Made by a program: the position numbers and the translations under genes. Below the pieces are notes generated by a model. That model was not told the origin of the DNA, ran no database searches, and was given only the letters and a program-made list of their open reading frames with translations. A DNA stretch of 43,771 nucleotides from a virus. Where the stretch lies: the IMG/VR virus record IMGVR_UViG_3300050132_000105, positions 1 through 43,771 of that record; one strand, written 5' to 3'. Below are positions 17,072 through 24,883 of the stretch, piece by piece. Numbering within the stretch: the first letter of the stretch is position 1; each line of letters opens with the position of its first letter.

Positions 17072-18640
17072 TTAAGATAGTTCATTCCATGATTTACCGT
17101 CCGATTTATACCGTTTTCCGCTCTGTTTGTCAGTAAGAATCTCGCCTTTGTACTGCGCGGGTGCGGGTTTTTCATCGGTGCCGTTGATTGCCTTTAAAAG
17201 TTGGTTCTTACGCTTGATGTCGTCCTCGGACTTGGCCGGCAAGCTGTTGGCGGCAGCGCGGAGATCCGCAACGGTGTGGCCCTGGTCAATGGCCCCCTTG
17301 ACCGTTTCTTTCATGTTTGTGCCTGAGAAGGTGCCTTCCGGTGCCAAGCCCTTCATCCATCCGGTGAGGGTCTTCACGTTGCCCGCGCCCTGTTGCTTCG
17401 GTGCCGGTTTGCCGGATATCTGCGCGTCGGCCTGAGTCTCTGCCTCGTTCTGCCGCTCTGCGAATTCCTTGTCTTGCCAGTTGGGGTCTTTGTTCAGGAT
17501 AGCGAGCTTCTCCTTAACCAGCGTGTCCCGGCGCTTAGAGGTGTCCTTCTCCTTGCGGTCATCGGCACGCTGCCGCCTGCTCTCAGAAACGTAGGGGTCG
17601 GCTTCCTTCTTCGGTTGAGGAGCACCCTTCCAGACTTCCTTCGGGCCGCCCTCCGCCTCGGGGTCTACAAGCACTTCGCTTGTCCCGCTGGTCACCTTCA
17701 TGAGGTTGCGTGTCTTGGCCGGTTTCTCTTCGACGAACTCCTTGGCGAGTGCCGCACGCTCCTTCACCGGGACCGAGCTTCCGAGATCCGCCAAAGCCTG
17801 GAGGAACTGCTTGCGCTGTTCGCTGGTGCTGGCTTCGGTGTCTACTTTGGAAAGCGCGTGCTGCTGGATAATGTTCTCCTTCTGCGTCAAAGCCTCCTTC
17901 TCAACAGCCTTGCGATAATCGGGGTCGGTGTTCATGCGAGCGGTCTGAACGATACCCGAGGCGATGCCATGTTGCAGCACGTCCTTGATTACCTTGTCGG
18001 CGGGGAGTTGGAGGACGTACTTGCCTTCCTTGTCGGTGAGAGGTTCTGTGCCGCCCTTACCATCGTCCACACCAAAGGCAAAAGCGTTCCTGTCCTTGTC
18101 GAAGTAGACGGCCTTGGCCGCTTTCCCGCCAAGCTGCTGCCCGTAGGTCCTATTGAAGTCCTCGATAATCTTCGGATCGTCAATCTTGATCTGCTTTTGC
18201 GGAGACTGCTGGACTGCCCCCATCCACTTCGGGAGGTGCGCGGCCAAGTCGTTGACCGCTTCCAGATCCACCTTTGACCGCTTCGCCGCCACTTCCACCG
18301 CCGCCGTCTGCGCTGGGGTGAATGCCGGTTGCCGCCCCTCGGTCGCCGCCGTATGGAACTCCTGCTCGGCACTCTGCCAGTGCGGGCCGTACTCGGCCGT
18401 CTCGATGTCCTGGAGCTTCTTCTTGTGCTCCCCCTCCCTGATAGGCGCGTCAGCCTCCCACTCCTGTTGCTTTTGCTCGTCCATGCGCCCGCGCCGGTCG
18501 CTCTCCTGCTGCGCCCGGTCGTTTTGCTGCTGTTCGAGCTTCATACGGTCGTTGGAGTTGAAGACACTGTTGAGCTTGACAAAGGTGTCAACGCCGGATT
18601 CTATCGGGTTTGCATAGGGGGAAAGACCAAAGCGCGCCAT
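17072..18640 (-). CDS. Putative internal virion protein, charged coiled-coil
   Basis: 522 residues, MARFGLSPYANPIESGVDTF..., rich in Gln, Glu, Lys and Asp, with long predicted helices and few aromatic residues, ending with YKGEILTDKQSGKRYKSDGK then SWNELS. This compact ending is common at the C-termini of phage structural proteins. It sits between small Ala/Gln-rich genes and the giant protein, the usual place of podovirus ejection proteins. AAGGAG precedes the ATG. Confidence 0.65.
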   Translation of the reverse strand: MARFGLSPYANPIESGVDTFVKLNSVFNSNDRMKLEQQQNDRAQQESDRRGRMDEQKQQEWEADAPIREGEHKKKLQDIETAEYGPHWQSAEQEFHTAATEGRQPAFTPAQTAAVEVAAKRSKVDLEAVNDLAAHLPKWMGAVQQSPQKQIKIDDPKIIEDFNRTYGQQLGGKAAKAVYFDKDRNAFAFGVDDGKGGTEPLTDKEGKYVLQLPADKVIKDVLQHGIASGIVQTARMNTDPDYRKAVEKEALTQKENIIQQHALSKVDTEASTSEQRKQFLQALADLGSSVPVKERAALAKEFVEEKPAKTRNLMKVTSGTSEVLVDPEAEGGPKEVWKGAPQPKKEADPYVSESRRQRADDRKEKDTSKRRDTLVKEKLAILNKDPNWQDKEFAERQNEAETQADAQISGKPAPKQQGAGNVKTLTGWMKGLAPEGTFSGTNMKETVKGAIDQGHTVADLRAAANSLPAKSEDDIKRKNQLLKAINGTDEKPAPAQYKGEILTDKQSGKRYKSDGKSWNELS

Positions 18641-18654
18641 AATATGGTACTCCT

Positions 18655-18858
18655 TTAAGCTGCCAGCAAGGCATAGCCGAGGTACGCCATGACTCCGACA
18701 GAGGCCGCCTGCGCCCCTAACTGTATGTTTTGCTGCTCTGCTGTGGCATCAGCCTGCCGATTGGCGGTCTCCCTCGTTTGCTCCTGTTGTGAAGCCCGGG
18801 CGAAGCCTGCAAGCGCGTTCGATTGATACCCTGTTCCCGTTCCGATCATACCCGGCAT
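18655..18858 (-). CDS. Small Gln/Ala-rich virion-associated protein with hydrophobic C-terminus
   Basis: 67 residues: a Gln/Thr/Ala-rich middle (ARASQQEQTRETANRQADAT) and a hydrophobic end (VGVMAYLGYALLAA) that could enter a membrane. AAGGAGG lies before the ATG. The composition and neighbours match small internal virion or pilot proteins of podoviruses, but no specific family is recognised. Confidence 0.6.
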   Translation of the reverse strand: MPGMIGTGTGYQSNALAGFARASQQEQTRETANRQADATAEQQNIQLGAQAASVGVMAYLGYALLAA

Positions 18859-18869
18859 AATGGGCCTCC

Positions 18870-19343
18870 TTATTGGCCGCCGCTGTACTTGGCGTTGGCT
18901 GACTGCGTTGCGATGTTGGGGTTTGGTGCGCTTCCGATGGCAATCAGTTCGTCCTGCGTGGATACCTGCTGCCGTGCCTGGTTCTGCGCTCCGGCTACAC
19001 TGGCCGCTCTGGAAAGCCCGTTCAGCCGGGTGTTCACCATCTGCTGCTGCGCCGTGGGAGCGATCCCTCTTGACTCCATGGCCCGTTGCTCAACGCCCTG
19101 CATGGTGTCAGCGGTTTGGCCGGCTGCTGTCCCTGCCTGGCTTACGGCATCAGTAAGAATGTTCGGGTCCTGGAGCGATGACTGACCGAGCAAGGTCTGC
19201 TCAATGGGCTTGAACTGCTGTTCCCAGTTGGAATACTCTGCGGCCAAGATCTGAGCGGACATATCCGCTGCGCTGCCGGTCGGGGAAATTAAGCCTGGAG
19301 CGGGTTGCTGTATTGCCACCGTAGGTTGCGGCGCTACTCCCAT
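18870..19343 (-). CDS. Putative internal virion protein
   Basis: 157 residues, Gln/Ala/Thr-rich and largely helical (for example ILAAEYSNWEQQFKPIEQTL). It resembles the P22 gp7/gp20-type class of small ejected proteins in composition and position, although I see no diagnostic motif. GAGGTG precedes the ATG. It lies in a run of four similar Gln/Ala-rich genes (17072-19996). Confidence 0.6.
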   Translation of the reverse strand: MGVAPQPTVAIQQPAPGLISPTGSAADMSAQILAAEYSNWEQQFKPIEQTLLGQSSLQDPNILTDAVSQAGTAAGQTADTMQGVEQRAMESRGIAPTAQQQMVNTRLNGLSRAASVAGAQNQARQQVSTQDELIAIGSAPNPNIATQSANAKYSGGQ

Positions 19344-19354
19344 AAATCACCTCG

Positions 19355-19996
19355 CTATTTGATACGGTTGCCGAAACTATCGAACATCCCGCTGTCGAGA
19401 TCCCCGCCCGCACCGGCGCCGGTGTAGTTCGGGACGCTGCCAGTGTCGGTGATTGCCGACTTGTTCAACCCCGATCTGTAGTACCCGGCCGCTACCGCGC
19501 CGGCGACGGAGCCCGCTGCGTTCTCAACCGCCCCGGTGGTCTGTTGGTCCATCTGCTGGTTCTGCATTTCCGTTTGTAGCGATTGCTCGGCGATATCTTG
19601 TTGCCCCCGCTGCGCCTGGGTCTGCTGGCCGCGGCCGATGTCCACGATGTTTTGCAGGCTCCCCATCTGCTGCTGCCTTACCTTGCCCTGCGCTGTGCCT
19701 TGAGCCGATGCGTCTACCATGGCGGCCTTGTCCATCTGTTTGGTCAGCGCAACGGGATTGGTTTGTCCCGGCTGCATGGCGGCCTTGGTCGCTCCCTTCA
19801 TCACCTCGGCGTTGACTTGCCCTTTTGCATTTGCCGTTTGGGTTCCCGACGCGGCGTCTCCGGTCTTTTGGGCGATAAACTTGTCGATGAACGGCTTGTA
19901 GGTAGTCGTGTAATAGTTCTGCAGGTTCACGTTGTTCTTCTGTTCCTGCACTTGGTCCGCCGTCTCCTGGACCCCGCCTCCGCCTCCGCCACTCAT
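19355..19996 (-). CDS. Putative internal virion protein, Gln/Ala-rich
   Basis: 213 residues beginning with a Gly run (MSGGGGGG) and continuing VQETADQVQEQKNNVNLQNY. The middle is highly Gln-rich (QTQAQRGQQDIAEQSLQTEM), then an Ala/Gly segment (AAGSVAGAVAAGYYRSGL) that may contact a membrane. GGAGG at good spacing supports the ATG. Likely an ejected protein by context. Confidence 0.6.
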   Translation of the reverse strand: MSGGGGGGVQETADQVQEQKNNVNLQNYYTTTYKPFIDKFIAQKTGDAASGTQTANAKGQVNAEVMKGATKAAMQPGQTNPVALTKQMDKAAMVDASAQGTAQGKVRQQQMGSLQNIVDIGRGQQTQAQRGQQDIAEQSLQTEMQNQQMDQQTTGAVENAAGSVAGAVAAGYYRSGLNKSAITDTGSVPNYTGAGAGGDLDSGMFDSFGNRIK

Positions 19997-19997
19997 A

Positions 19998-20381
19998 CTA
20001 CGCCTCCATGCTATAGGTAGTCATGCCGCGCTGGCACACCTTCACCCTGTCAAACCCTCGCCGCGGCGATTCCCATTCGATGCGGCAGGCGCCAACGTTG
20101 CGGGCGATCTCTCTCGCCAGTTCCAAGTTCTGGGACATCTTACCGGTCGGGCCGCAACCTATCCAGATAAACAGGATCTTACACGCGCCCCGGTACTTGG
20201 TCTTGCAGACGCAGAAGCTCCCATCGTCATCGTTGCAGAATAGGAAAGCACGGTTGGACCAGAGAGCTACGAACACATCGTTCGGTTGCCAGTCCAGGTG
20301 AGCGGCGAACCTACGGTGCAATGCCTCTATCTCCGGCAGGATCACCGGCCAGATATCTTTGATTGGGTGCGAAGCGATCAC
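19998..20381 (-). CDS. Hypothetical virion-module protein, possibly GNAT-fold
   Basis: 127 residues if GTG at 20381 is used. AGGAGG lies a few bases upstream, whereas the longer TTG start (20420) lies inside the previous gene without a ribosome site. The core KILFIWIGCGPTGKMSQNLE, then REIARNVGACRIEW, has strand-loop-helix spacing reminiscent of the acyltransferase-like small proteins encoded near the internal core genes of T7-like phages. That comparison is tentative. Confidence 0.5.
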   Translation of the reverse strand: MIASHPIKDIWPVILPEIEALHRRFAAHLDWQPNDVFVALWSNRAFLFCNDDDGSFCVCKTKYRGACKILFIWIGCGPTGKMSQNLELAREIARNVGACRIEWESPRRGFDRVKVCQRGMTTYSMEA

Positions 20382-20389
20382 TGGCCCTC

Positions 20390-20716
20390 CTACGACATCG
20401 GCAATTTCTCTATGGACCAAGAACCGGACCTTGACACCAAAATATAAACCTGCCCGTCTTCAGGCAATGCTGGCAGGTTGAAAAGTTCGCCAAGCGTCAC
20501 CGTCGGCGTAACCGGCGTGGCCGGCGTGGCCGTTGCGGGTTTCACCAGCCCGTTGTTGACAAGCTTGGCGTCCACCAGGTCTTGCTTCGTCACCAAACCA
20601 CCGTTGTCCGCTGCCTGCTTGAAGTAGGACCGCAGGTTGTTCAGTGCTGTCACGGCGTCCTGTTGCGACTGCTGCGAAGGAATCACAGGATGTTTGACTT
20701 TGGTGGCTGCGCTCAC
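20390..20716 (-). CDS. Hypothetical virion-module protein
   Basis: 108 residues from a GTG that overlaps the stop of the large upstream tail gene (GTGA, 20716-20713), with GGAGAG upstream. The N-terminal half is helical (QDAVTALNNLRSYFKQAADN), then a Thr/Pro/Ala linker (ATATPATPVTPTVT) and a C-terminal beta segment QVYILVSRSGSWSIEKL. It looks like a helical stalk plus small beta domain, as in minor tail or fibre-attachment proteins. No family assigned. Confidence 0.6.
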   Translation of the reverse strand: MSAATKVKHPVIPSQQSQQDAVTALNNLRSYFKQAADNGGLVTKQDLVDAKLVNNGLVKPATATPATPVTPTVTLGELFNLPALPEDGQVYILVSRSGSWSIEKLPMS

Positions 20717-23073
20717 AGCGGTAACTCTCCGATAGAAGACGCCAAATAGACGACCGTTACGCCATTCGCACCATAAACCCGGACATCGCAGTTGTCAACG
20801 AGCGTTTTGGGCCTTTTAACTCGCTGAGGGTCGGACGAAGTGACCGAAACGGCCATGGTCTCGCCCGTGTCCGGATAGACGATGTCGACCGACACCGGGT
20901 AGCTTTTCGCCAAGACCATGATTGCAGAGAACGTCGTCTGCTTGAACTGTTCGCGCCGGGAAACGCTGTCCATCGTGCGCGGCGTGCCGGGAACCGTGGC
21001 GAACGAAACGATGTGCGTTCCCACCTGCAGGTAAAGGATGCCGGTAGCCGGGTCCCGGTAGCCTGCCGTGGCGTAGAAATCCAGATCGATGAAGTTATCC
21101 GTCTTCGGGTCGAACAGGAAGCCCGCCTGCTTGGCACCGGTGTCGTAAAAACCGATGTAATGCCCCTCCCATGCGTAAGCCGAGATTGACGCCGGTGCGT
21201 AGGCAGTCCAGTCGTCACGGGTGAACAGGTCGGCGGTCAGCACCTTATTGAGACCCGGCCCGATGGCGACAAGCCCTTCAGGTGACGAGTAGGCGGCATA
21301 CTGTCCCATGTCCACCAGGCTGCGCTTCGACATGTTGGCGAGCCCGCTGCCGATCTTCTCCGGGACGCTGTTGGCCGGGTCGGTGAAGGTGATGGCTTCC
21401 GGTAGCCCCGTGGTGAGAGCGACGACGGTCGTGCCCCACGACACCAGCCCCATGATCGACTTCTCCGTGGTCTTCTGGTACGCTACTGGCCAAGCATGAG
21501 GGAAGCCGGGAACGGAAAGGCATATGGTGTTGCCGACGTAGCACGCCATGCCGGCGCCGGGGGTCGGGATCAGCCCGGTTACGCCGGCCGGCGCCCCGTC
21601 CCACTCCGTGGTGGCGAGAACTTCCGCCAGAGCAGCAGAAGCAGTCGTGTCGCTGAATGTCCCCGTGGCCACCGGCTGATCGGCTCCGGTGGAGGGGCTG
21701 AACGGCACCTCCTGATAAATCTCCGAGCCGGTGGCGTCCAGGTTTAGCCGGTAGAGGCGCTTCGACACGATGCCATATCCTGCAGTAGGGGCCGTGTTCG
21801 TGTCAGTGACAGTGACCTGATCTCCGTCGTAGACATCAATCAGGGTCGACACGGCAGAGGGGGGGCCTTCATCGCCGTAGGAATTAACGTAAGTCTGAAC
21901 GTACCCCCGCGTTTGGACCGTGGTCGGGTCCTGGACCGGGCTGTACGACGACGCCTGAACGTAATATCCGGATACGAATGCAGTGAAAGTCGAACTGTCG
22001 ACTCCGTCCAGTGAAAAGTTGTCGGCGTCCAGGACGGTGATGGAAGCTATTTTGCCTTCAAGCTGGACCATTCCCACCATGCCGGAGAATTTCAGGGTGT
22101 CGCCGGTTTTCTTCCCATGGGCGGCATGCTTGACGGCTGCGGGGTTTGCCTGGGAGATTGAGTCTCCACCGGTAGCTGAGATCGAGACGGTCGCCCATGA
22201 CGCCGATACGGGTCTGTACACCAGGTCCCATGTCCCGTTGACGAAGGTGGTGTATAGCGTCGAGTCGACCCCGAACAGTGAAAAACTATTGGCGTCTATC
22301 GGTTGAACCAGTGCGGTTATGCCGTCAACCTGCGTCATGCCCGTGGCGTGAACCTTTATCTGGTCCCCGGTTAGCAGCCCGTGATTCGCGCTCCCCACGA
22401 CCGCAGGGTTCGCCTTGGAGATGCTCTGAATCGGCATGCTGTTGAGCGCGGCCAGAGTGCCGAGGGTGAACGACTGAACGCCGGCCACGACGGCGACGTT
22501 GGAAAACGAGAACAAGTTGCCGTCGATTGCGGGAATGCCGGTGGCGTGCATTAAAATATTGGTTCCGGAGGCCACTCTTGCCAGGTCGACAAAACCAGAA
22601 ACACCCGTCACCACGACGGCGCCAGCGACAACGGCAACCGTCGCTATTAGTGAAAATGAAACTCTGTCGAGGTATGTCGCCACGGGCGCGGCGGCCGGCG
22701 CCGGCGGTGAGGGGAGGAGGCTTGCCATAGGGTAGGCCGTGCCGCCCTGGTTGAACAGTGTGTGGTCGGTGACCTTGAGCACGCCTGACTCGGTGAAGTA
22801 CACCCTTTTGAAAGAATCGTTGGAGACCGGAGTAAGGACGGCATCCACATCTGACGCCCACGCCAGCCAGTACAGGCTTTGGTACAGGTAGATCGTTTCC
22901 AGAGTCCCGGCGTTGGTCGGGGTGTTCACGGTGGCGTCGGTGCCAAGCGGCACCACCCCGCCGTGGTCGAAGCGGCAGTTCTTCGCCAGTTGCCCCTTTC
23001 CTGCGGGGATCAGGACCGGGTCGTAGATCTTCGGGATCACCCCTCCCCACTTGTCCAACGTGACCAGTCCCAT
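20713..23073 (-). CDS. Large tail protein with two FCCH-like beta repeats
   Basis: 786 residues. The ATG at 23073 overlaps the upstream stop (TGATG) and gives MGLVTLDKWGGVIPKIYDPV, the usual opening of a phage structural family that continues LIPAGKGQLAKNCRFD. Two homologous domains (ANHGLLTGDQIKVHATGMTQ... and AAHGKKTGDTLKFSGMVGMV...) match the E1-FCCH-like beta domain found in many tail proteins. The C-terminal half looks like a beta-propeller or tubular tail domain (TTEKSIMGLVSWGTTVVALT). Position next to the adaptor suggests a tail tube/hub or stabilisation role. Confidence 0.75.
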   Translation of the reverse strand: MGLVTLDKWGGVIPKIYDPVLIPAGKGQLAKNCRFDHGGVVPLGTDATVNTPTNAGTLETIYLYQSLYWLAWASDVDAVLTPVSNDSFKRVYFTESGVLKVTDHTLFNQGGTAYPMASLLPSPPAPAAAPVATYLDRVSFSLIATVAVVAGAVVVTGVSGFVDLARVASGTNILMHATGIPAIDGNLFSFSNVAVVAGVQSFTLGTLAALNSMPIQSISKANPAVVGSANHGLLTGDQIKVHATGMTQVDGITALVQPIDANSFSLFGVDSTLYTTFVNGTWDLVYRPVSASWATVSISATGGDSISQANPAAVKHAAHGKKTGDTLKFSGMVGMVQLEGKIASITVLDADNFSLDGVDSSTFTAFVSGYYVQASSYSPVQDPTTVQTRGYVQTYVNSYGDEGPPSAVSTLIDVYDGDQVTVTDTNTAPTAGYGIVSKRLYRLNLDATGSEIYQEVPFSPSTGADQPVATGTFSDTTASAALAEVLATTEWDGAPAGVTGLIPTPGAGMACYVGNTICLSVPGFPHAWPVAYQKTTEKSIMGLVSWGTTVVALTTGLPEAITFTDPANSVPEKIGSGLANMSKRSLVDMGQYAAYSSPEGLVAIGPGLNKVLTADLFTRDDWTAYAPASISAYAWEGHYIGFYDTGAKQAGFLFDPKTDNFIDLDFYATAGYRDPATGILYLQVGTHIVSFATVPGTPRTMDSVSRREQFKQTTFSAIMVLAKSYPVSVDIVYPDTGETMAVSVTSSDPQRVKRPKTLVDNCDVRVYGANGVTVVYLASSIGELPL

Positions 23074-23786
23074 CAAACCCCCTTGGCGTCGTTCTTCGCC
23101 CTGACGTTCTTGCCTATGCCGAGGTCTTGCATGAACTGCTGGTAGCATGCCGCAGATTTCGCCTGCGCGCCGGGGATGGTTGTCTCTTCCCGCAGCGCCA
23201 TGTAAATAACGTAGTTGATGGCTGCCGGCACGTAAGCGAGCGGCAGCGGGAACGGCTGCGACACGTCCGTCACGTCAGGCTTGTGCGAGGAGATGACCAG
23301 CGTAATGCGCCGGGTCGTCGCCACCGGCTGCGGAGGAAACGTGTAATATGTAAGCGGGTTACGCTCGTCCCTTGCGACCAACAGCACCTCGTCGTTGGTC
23401 GGCCAGACCCTCCAGTCTGGGAGCGCGCTGTCGATCACCTCTTTTGCGATGATCCTGATTGCAGACTGCAGACTGCCGTCAATGGATATGTTCCCCTCGG
23501 CGTCGATCAGGAAGATTGACCCGGGGGGGAGCGCCTGCCGCACGCCGGGGAGCAGCGGCACGTCGATAGACGCCGGGGAGGATTCCGGCACCTTGTTGGC
23601 GATCTCTTTGACGGCCATGTTCAGGTACGGTAAGAGAACGGCGGTCGCGTCCCAAGTGATTCCGGTAACGTCCTGGAGCTGTTGCGACACTACCCCGAGC
23701 AGAGCAGAGCAAAGTCCCGAGGTGACGGATATCGGGGGTGGTGCCGAACCCGCAGCGTTGCCCCCGCTGAAGATGATGTTTGCCAT
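23073..23786 (-). CDS. Head-tail adaptor-like protein (DUF6682-like)
   Basis: 237 residues. The core contains VTGITWDATAVLLPYLNMAV and later PLAYVPAAINYVIYMALREE, followed by YQQFMQDLG, the layout of phage adaptor-like proteins resembling DUF6682. These bind under the portal in podoviruses. The stop overlaps the ATG of the large tail protein. TAGGAGC precedes the start. Confidence 0.6.
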   Translation of the reverse strand: MANIIFSGGNAAGSAPPPISVTSGLCSALLGVVSQQLQDVTGITWDATAVLLPYLNMAVKEIANKVPESSPASIDVPLLPGVRQALPPGSIFLIDAEGNISIDGSLQSAIRIIAKEVIDSALPDWRVWPTNDEVLLVARDERNPLTYYTFPPQPVATTRRITLVISSHKPDVTDVSQPFPLPLAYVPAAINYVIYMALREETTIPGAQAKSAACYQQFMQDLGIGKNVRAKNDAKGV

Positions 23787-23795
23787 GGTGAGCTC

Positions 23796-24212
23796 CTATT
23801 TTACGTGCCAAACGCCGCCCTGACGCGAAAGCGTCGCGCACTCCCACTGCACTGATAGTGGGGCAAGTGGGATATAACGTGAAGCGGAATCGAAGATCGT
23901 CAGCCCTGTCGCAGAGGCATCCGACTTGCAGACGGTAACCGCGCTGAACAGCGCCACGTCGAAGGGGTTCGTAGCCCCGACCGTTGCATCAAGGTCGAAT
24001 TCCGGGGGGCCGGTGATTACCAGAGTCGGCTTCCCGCCTGGTTTTGACGTTACCGCGCCTTGAATGTAGAGGGTATTCGTTCCCTGCTTGGCTGCGTTGA
24101 TGGTTACCCCGCCGCCGCTGATATTCCCAAATGCTGCCCCTATCGCAGCAGCCCCCCAGCTTGGCACCGCAAGGGCGACGAGCGCCCCCGCGATGAGCAG
24201 AATTTTCTTCAT
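23796..24212 (-). CDS. Exported hypothetical protein with Sec signal peptide
   Basis: 138 residues. The N-terminus MKKILLIAGALVALAVPSWG is a textbook signal peptide (basic n-region, hydrophobic h-region, small residues at cleavage). The mature part is a beta-rich domain (NTLYIQGAVTSKPGGKPTLV) with two cysteines. A signal peptide in a virion-module protein is unusual. The first 56 nt of this gene and its leader recur in degraded form at 24816-24871. AAGGAG precedes the ATG. Confidence 0.7.
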   Translation of the reverse strand: MKKILLIAGALVALAVPSWGAAAIGAAFGNISGGGVTINAAKQGTNTLYIQGAVTSKPGGKPTLVITGPPEFDLDATVGATNPFDVALFSAVTVCKSDASATGLTIFDSASRYIPLAPLSVQWECATLSRQGGVWHVK

Positions 24213-24221
24213 GATTTCTCC

Positions 24222-24308
24222 TTAGTGACAAGTTCCAGCGGTTGCTTCAGTAGGGGTTGCGTATCCTACACCAAAGTGGCGTTGAACGGCCGGTAAAAAA
24301 TCAGACAT
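24222..24308 (-). CDS. Possible 28-aa peptide
   Basis: ATG at 24308 preceded by AGGGG encodes MSDFLPAVQRHFGVGYATPT and stops at 24222. Its start (FLPA) is loosely like the endolysin's MAEFLPA. It fills the only gap between the two neighbouring genes and may be a real micro-gene, a remnant, or chance. Confidence 0.25.
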   Translation of the reverse strand: MSDFLPAVQRHFGVGYATPTEATAGTCH

Positions 24309-24315
24309 GTTGCCC

Positions 24316-24795
24316 CTATTTAGTCACCGTCACATAGTAGTTATTCCCGCTAGGGTCGATGGTTGACCCGCTGACGTTGGTCATGTAGACCGTCACCGAG
24401 TCGTTGACTGTGCAGATACCCGACAGCATCGCTACTCCAGCCAGGCCGTCTCCCGTATAGACCCCCACTGATACCCTGTCACCCGCCCTTGCCCCCGTTA
24501 CTGTCCCGGTAAACGATGCCGTGGCCCCGGCCAAGATCGGCGGGAAGTTATCGCCCAGCACTGCGAAAATATCGGTTGTCGGCGTGATCTTCGCCTCCAG
24601 CCATCGCACTGTGTTATTCAGGATTATGCGCATGAAGTACAAATCGGGGCTGACGCCTTCGGGGATCTGGAACCATGCCCGCTCGCTGGGTGCCTTACAG
24701 CCGTAGCCGTAACTGAACTGCTTAATGTCCCACTTGGCTTTTGCTTGGAACCCTTCATCCTCTTTCAACTGACACAACAATCGGTCTCGGTCCAT
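24316..24795 (-). CDS. Chimeric protein: GH24 lysozyme-like N-terminus fused to a beta-rich domain
   Basis: 159 residues. The first 33 residues (LKEDEGFQAKAKWDIKQFSY, then GYGC) match the start of T4-type GH24 phage lysozymes, including the catalytic-position Glu (E14) and Asp eight residues later (D23). The rest of the lysozyme fold is missing. From about residue 70 a beta domain begins (GDNFPPILAGATASFTGTVT, then GARAGD, later VTVYMTNVSGSTID), typical of small virion decoration or tail-associated domains. It is probably not an active lysozyme, and the separate GH108 endolysin at 30119 supplies that activity. GAGGAG precedes the ATG. Confidence 0.6.
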   Translation of the reverse strand: MDRDRLLCQLKEDEGFQAKAKWDIKQFSYGYGCKAPSERAWFQIPEGVSPDLYFMRIILNNTVRWLEAKITPTTDIFAVLGDNFPPILAGATASFTGTVTGARAGDRVSVGVYTGDGLAGVAMLSGICTVNDSVTVYMTNVSGSTIDPSGNNYYVTVTK

Positions 24796-24871
24796 TTATG
24801 ACTCCTCTGATACTGCGAGGGCCACAAGCGCCCCCGCGATGAGTAGAATTTTGTGTGTGTTGCCTCCTTAG
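24796..24871 (-). pseudogene. Decayed copy of a signal-peptide gene start
   Basis: On the minus strand this gap encodes KILLIAGALVALAVSEES then stop, nearly the signal peptide of the gene starting at 24212. The DNA matches the 24168-24223 region in 34 of 38 aligned positions over the core, plus the same CTCCTTA ribosome-site complement, but the ATG has become ACA, so no start remains. It sits between two intact genes and looks like a leftover from duplication or gene replacement. Confidence 0.6.
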
Positions 24872-24883
24872 TTCCCAACTCCC

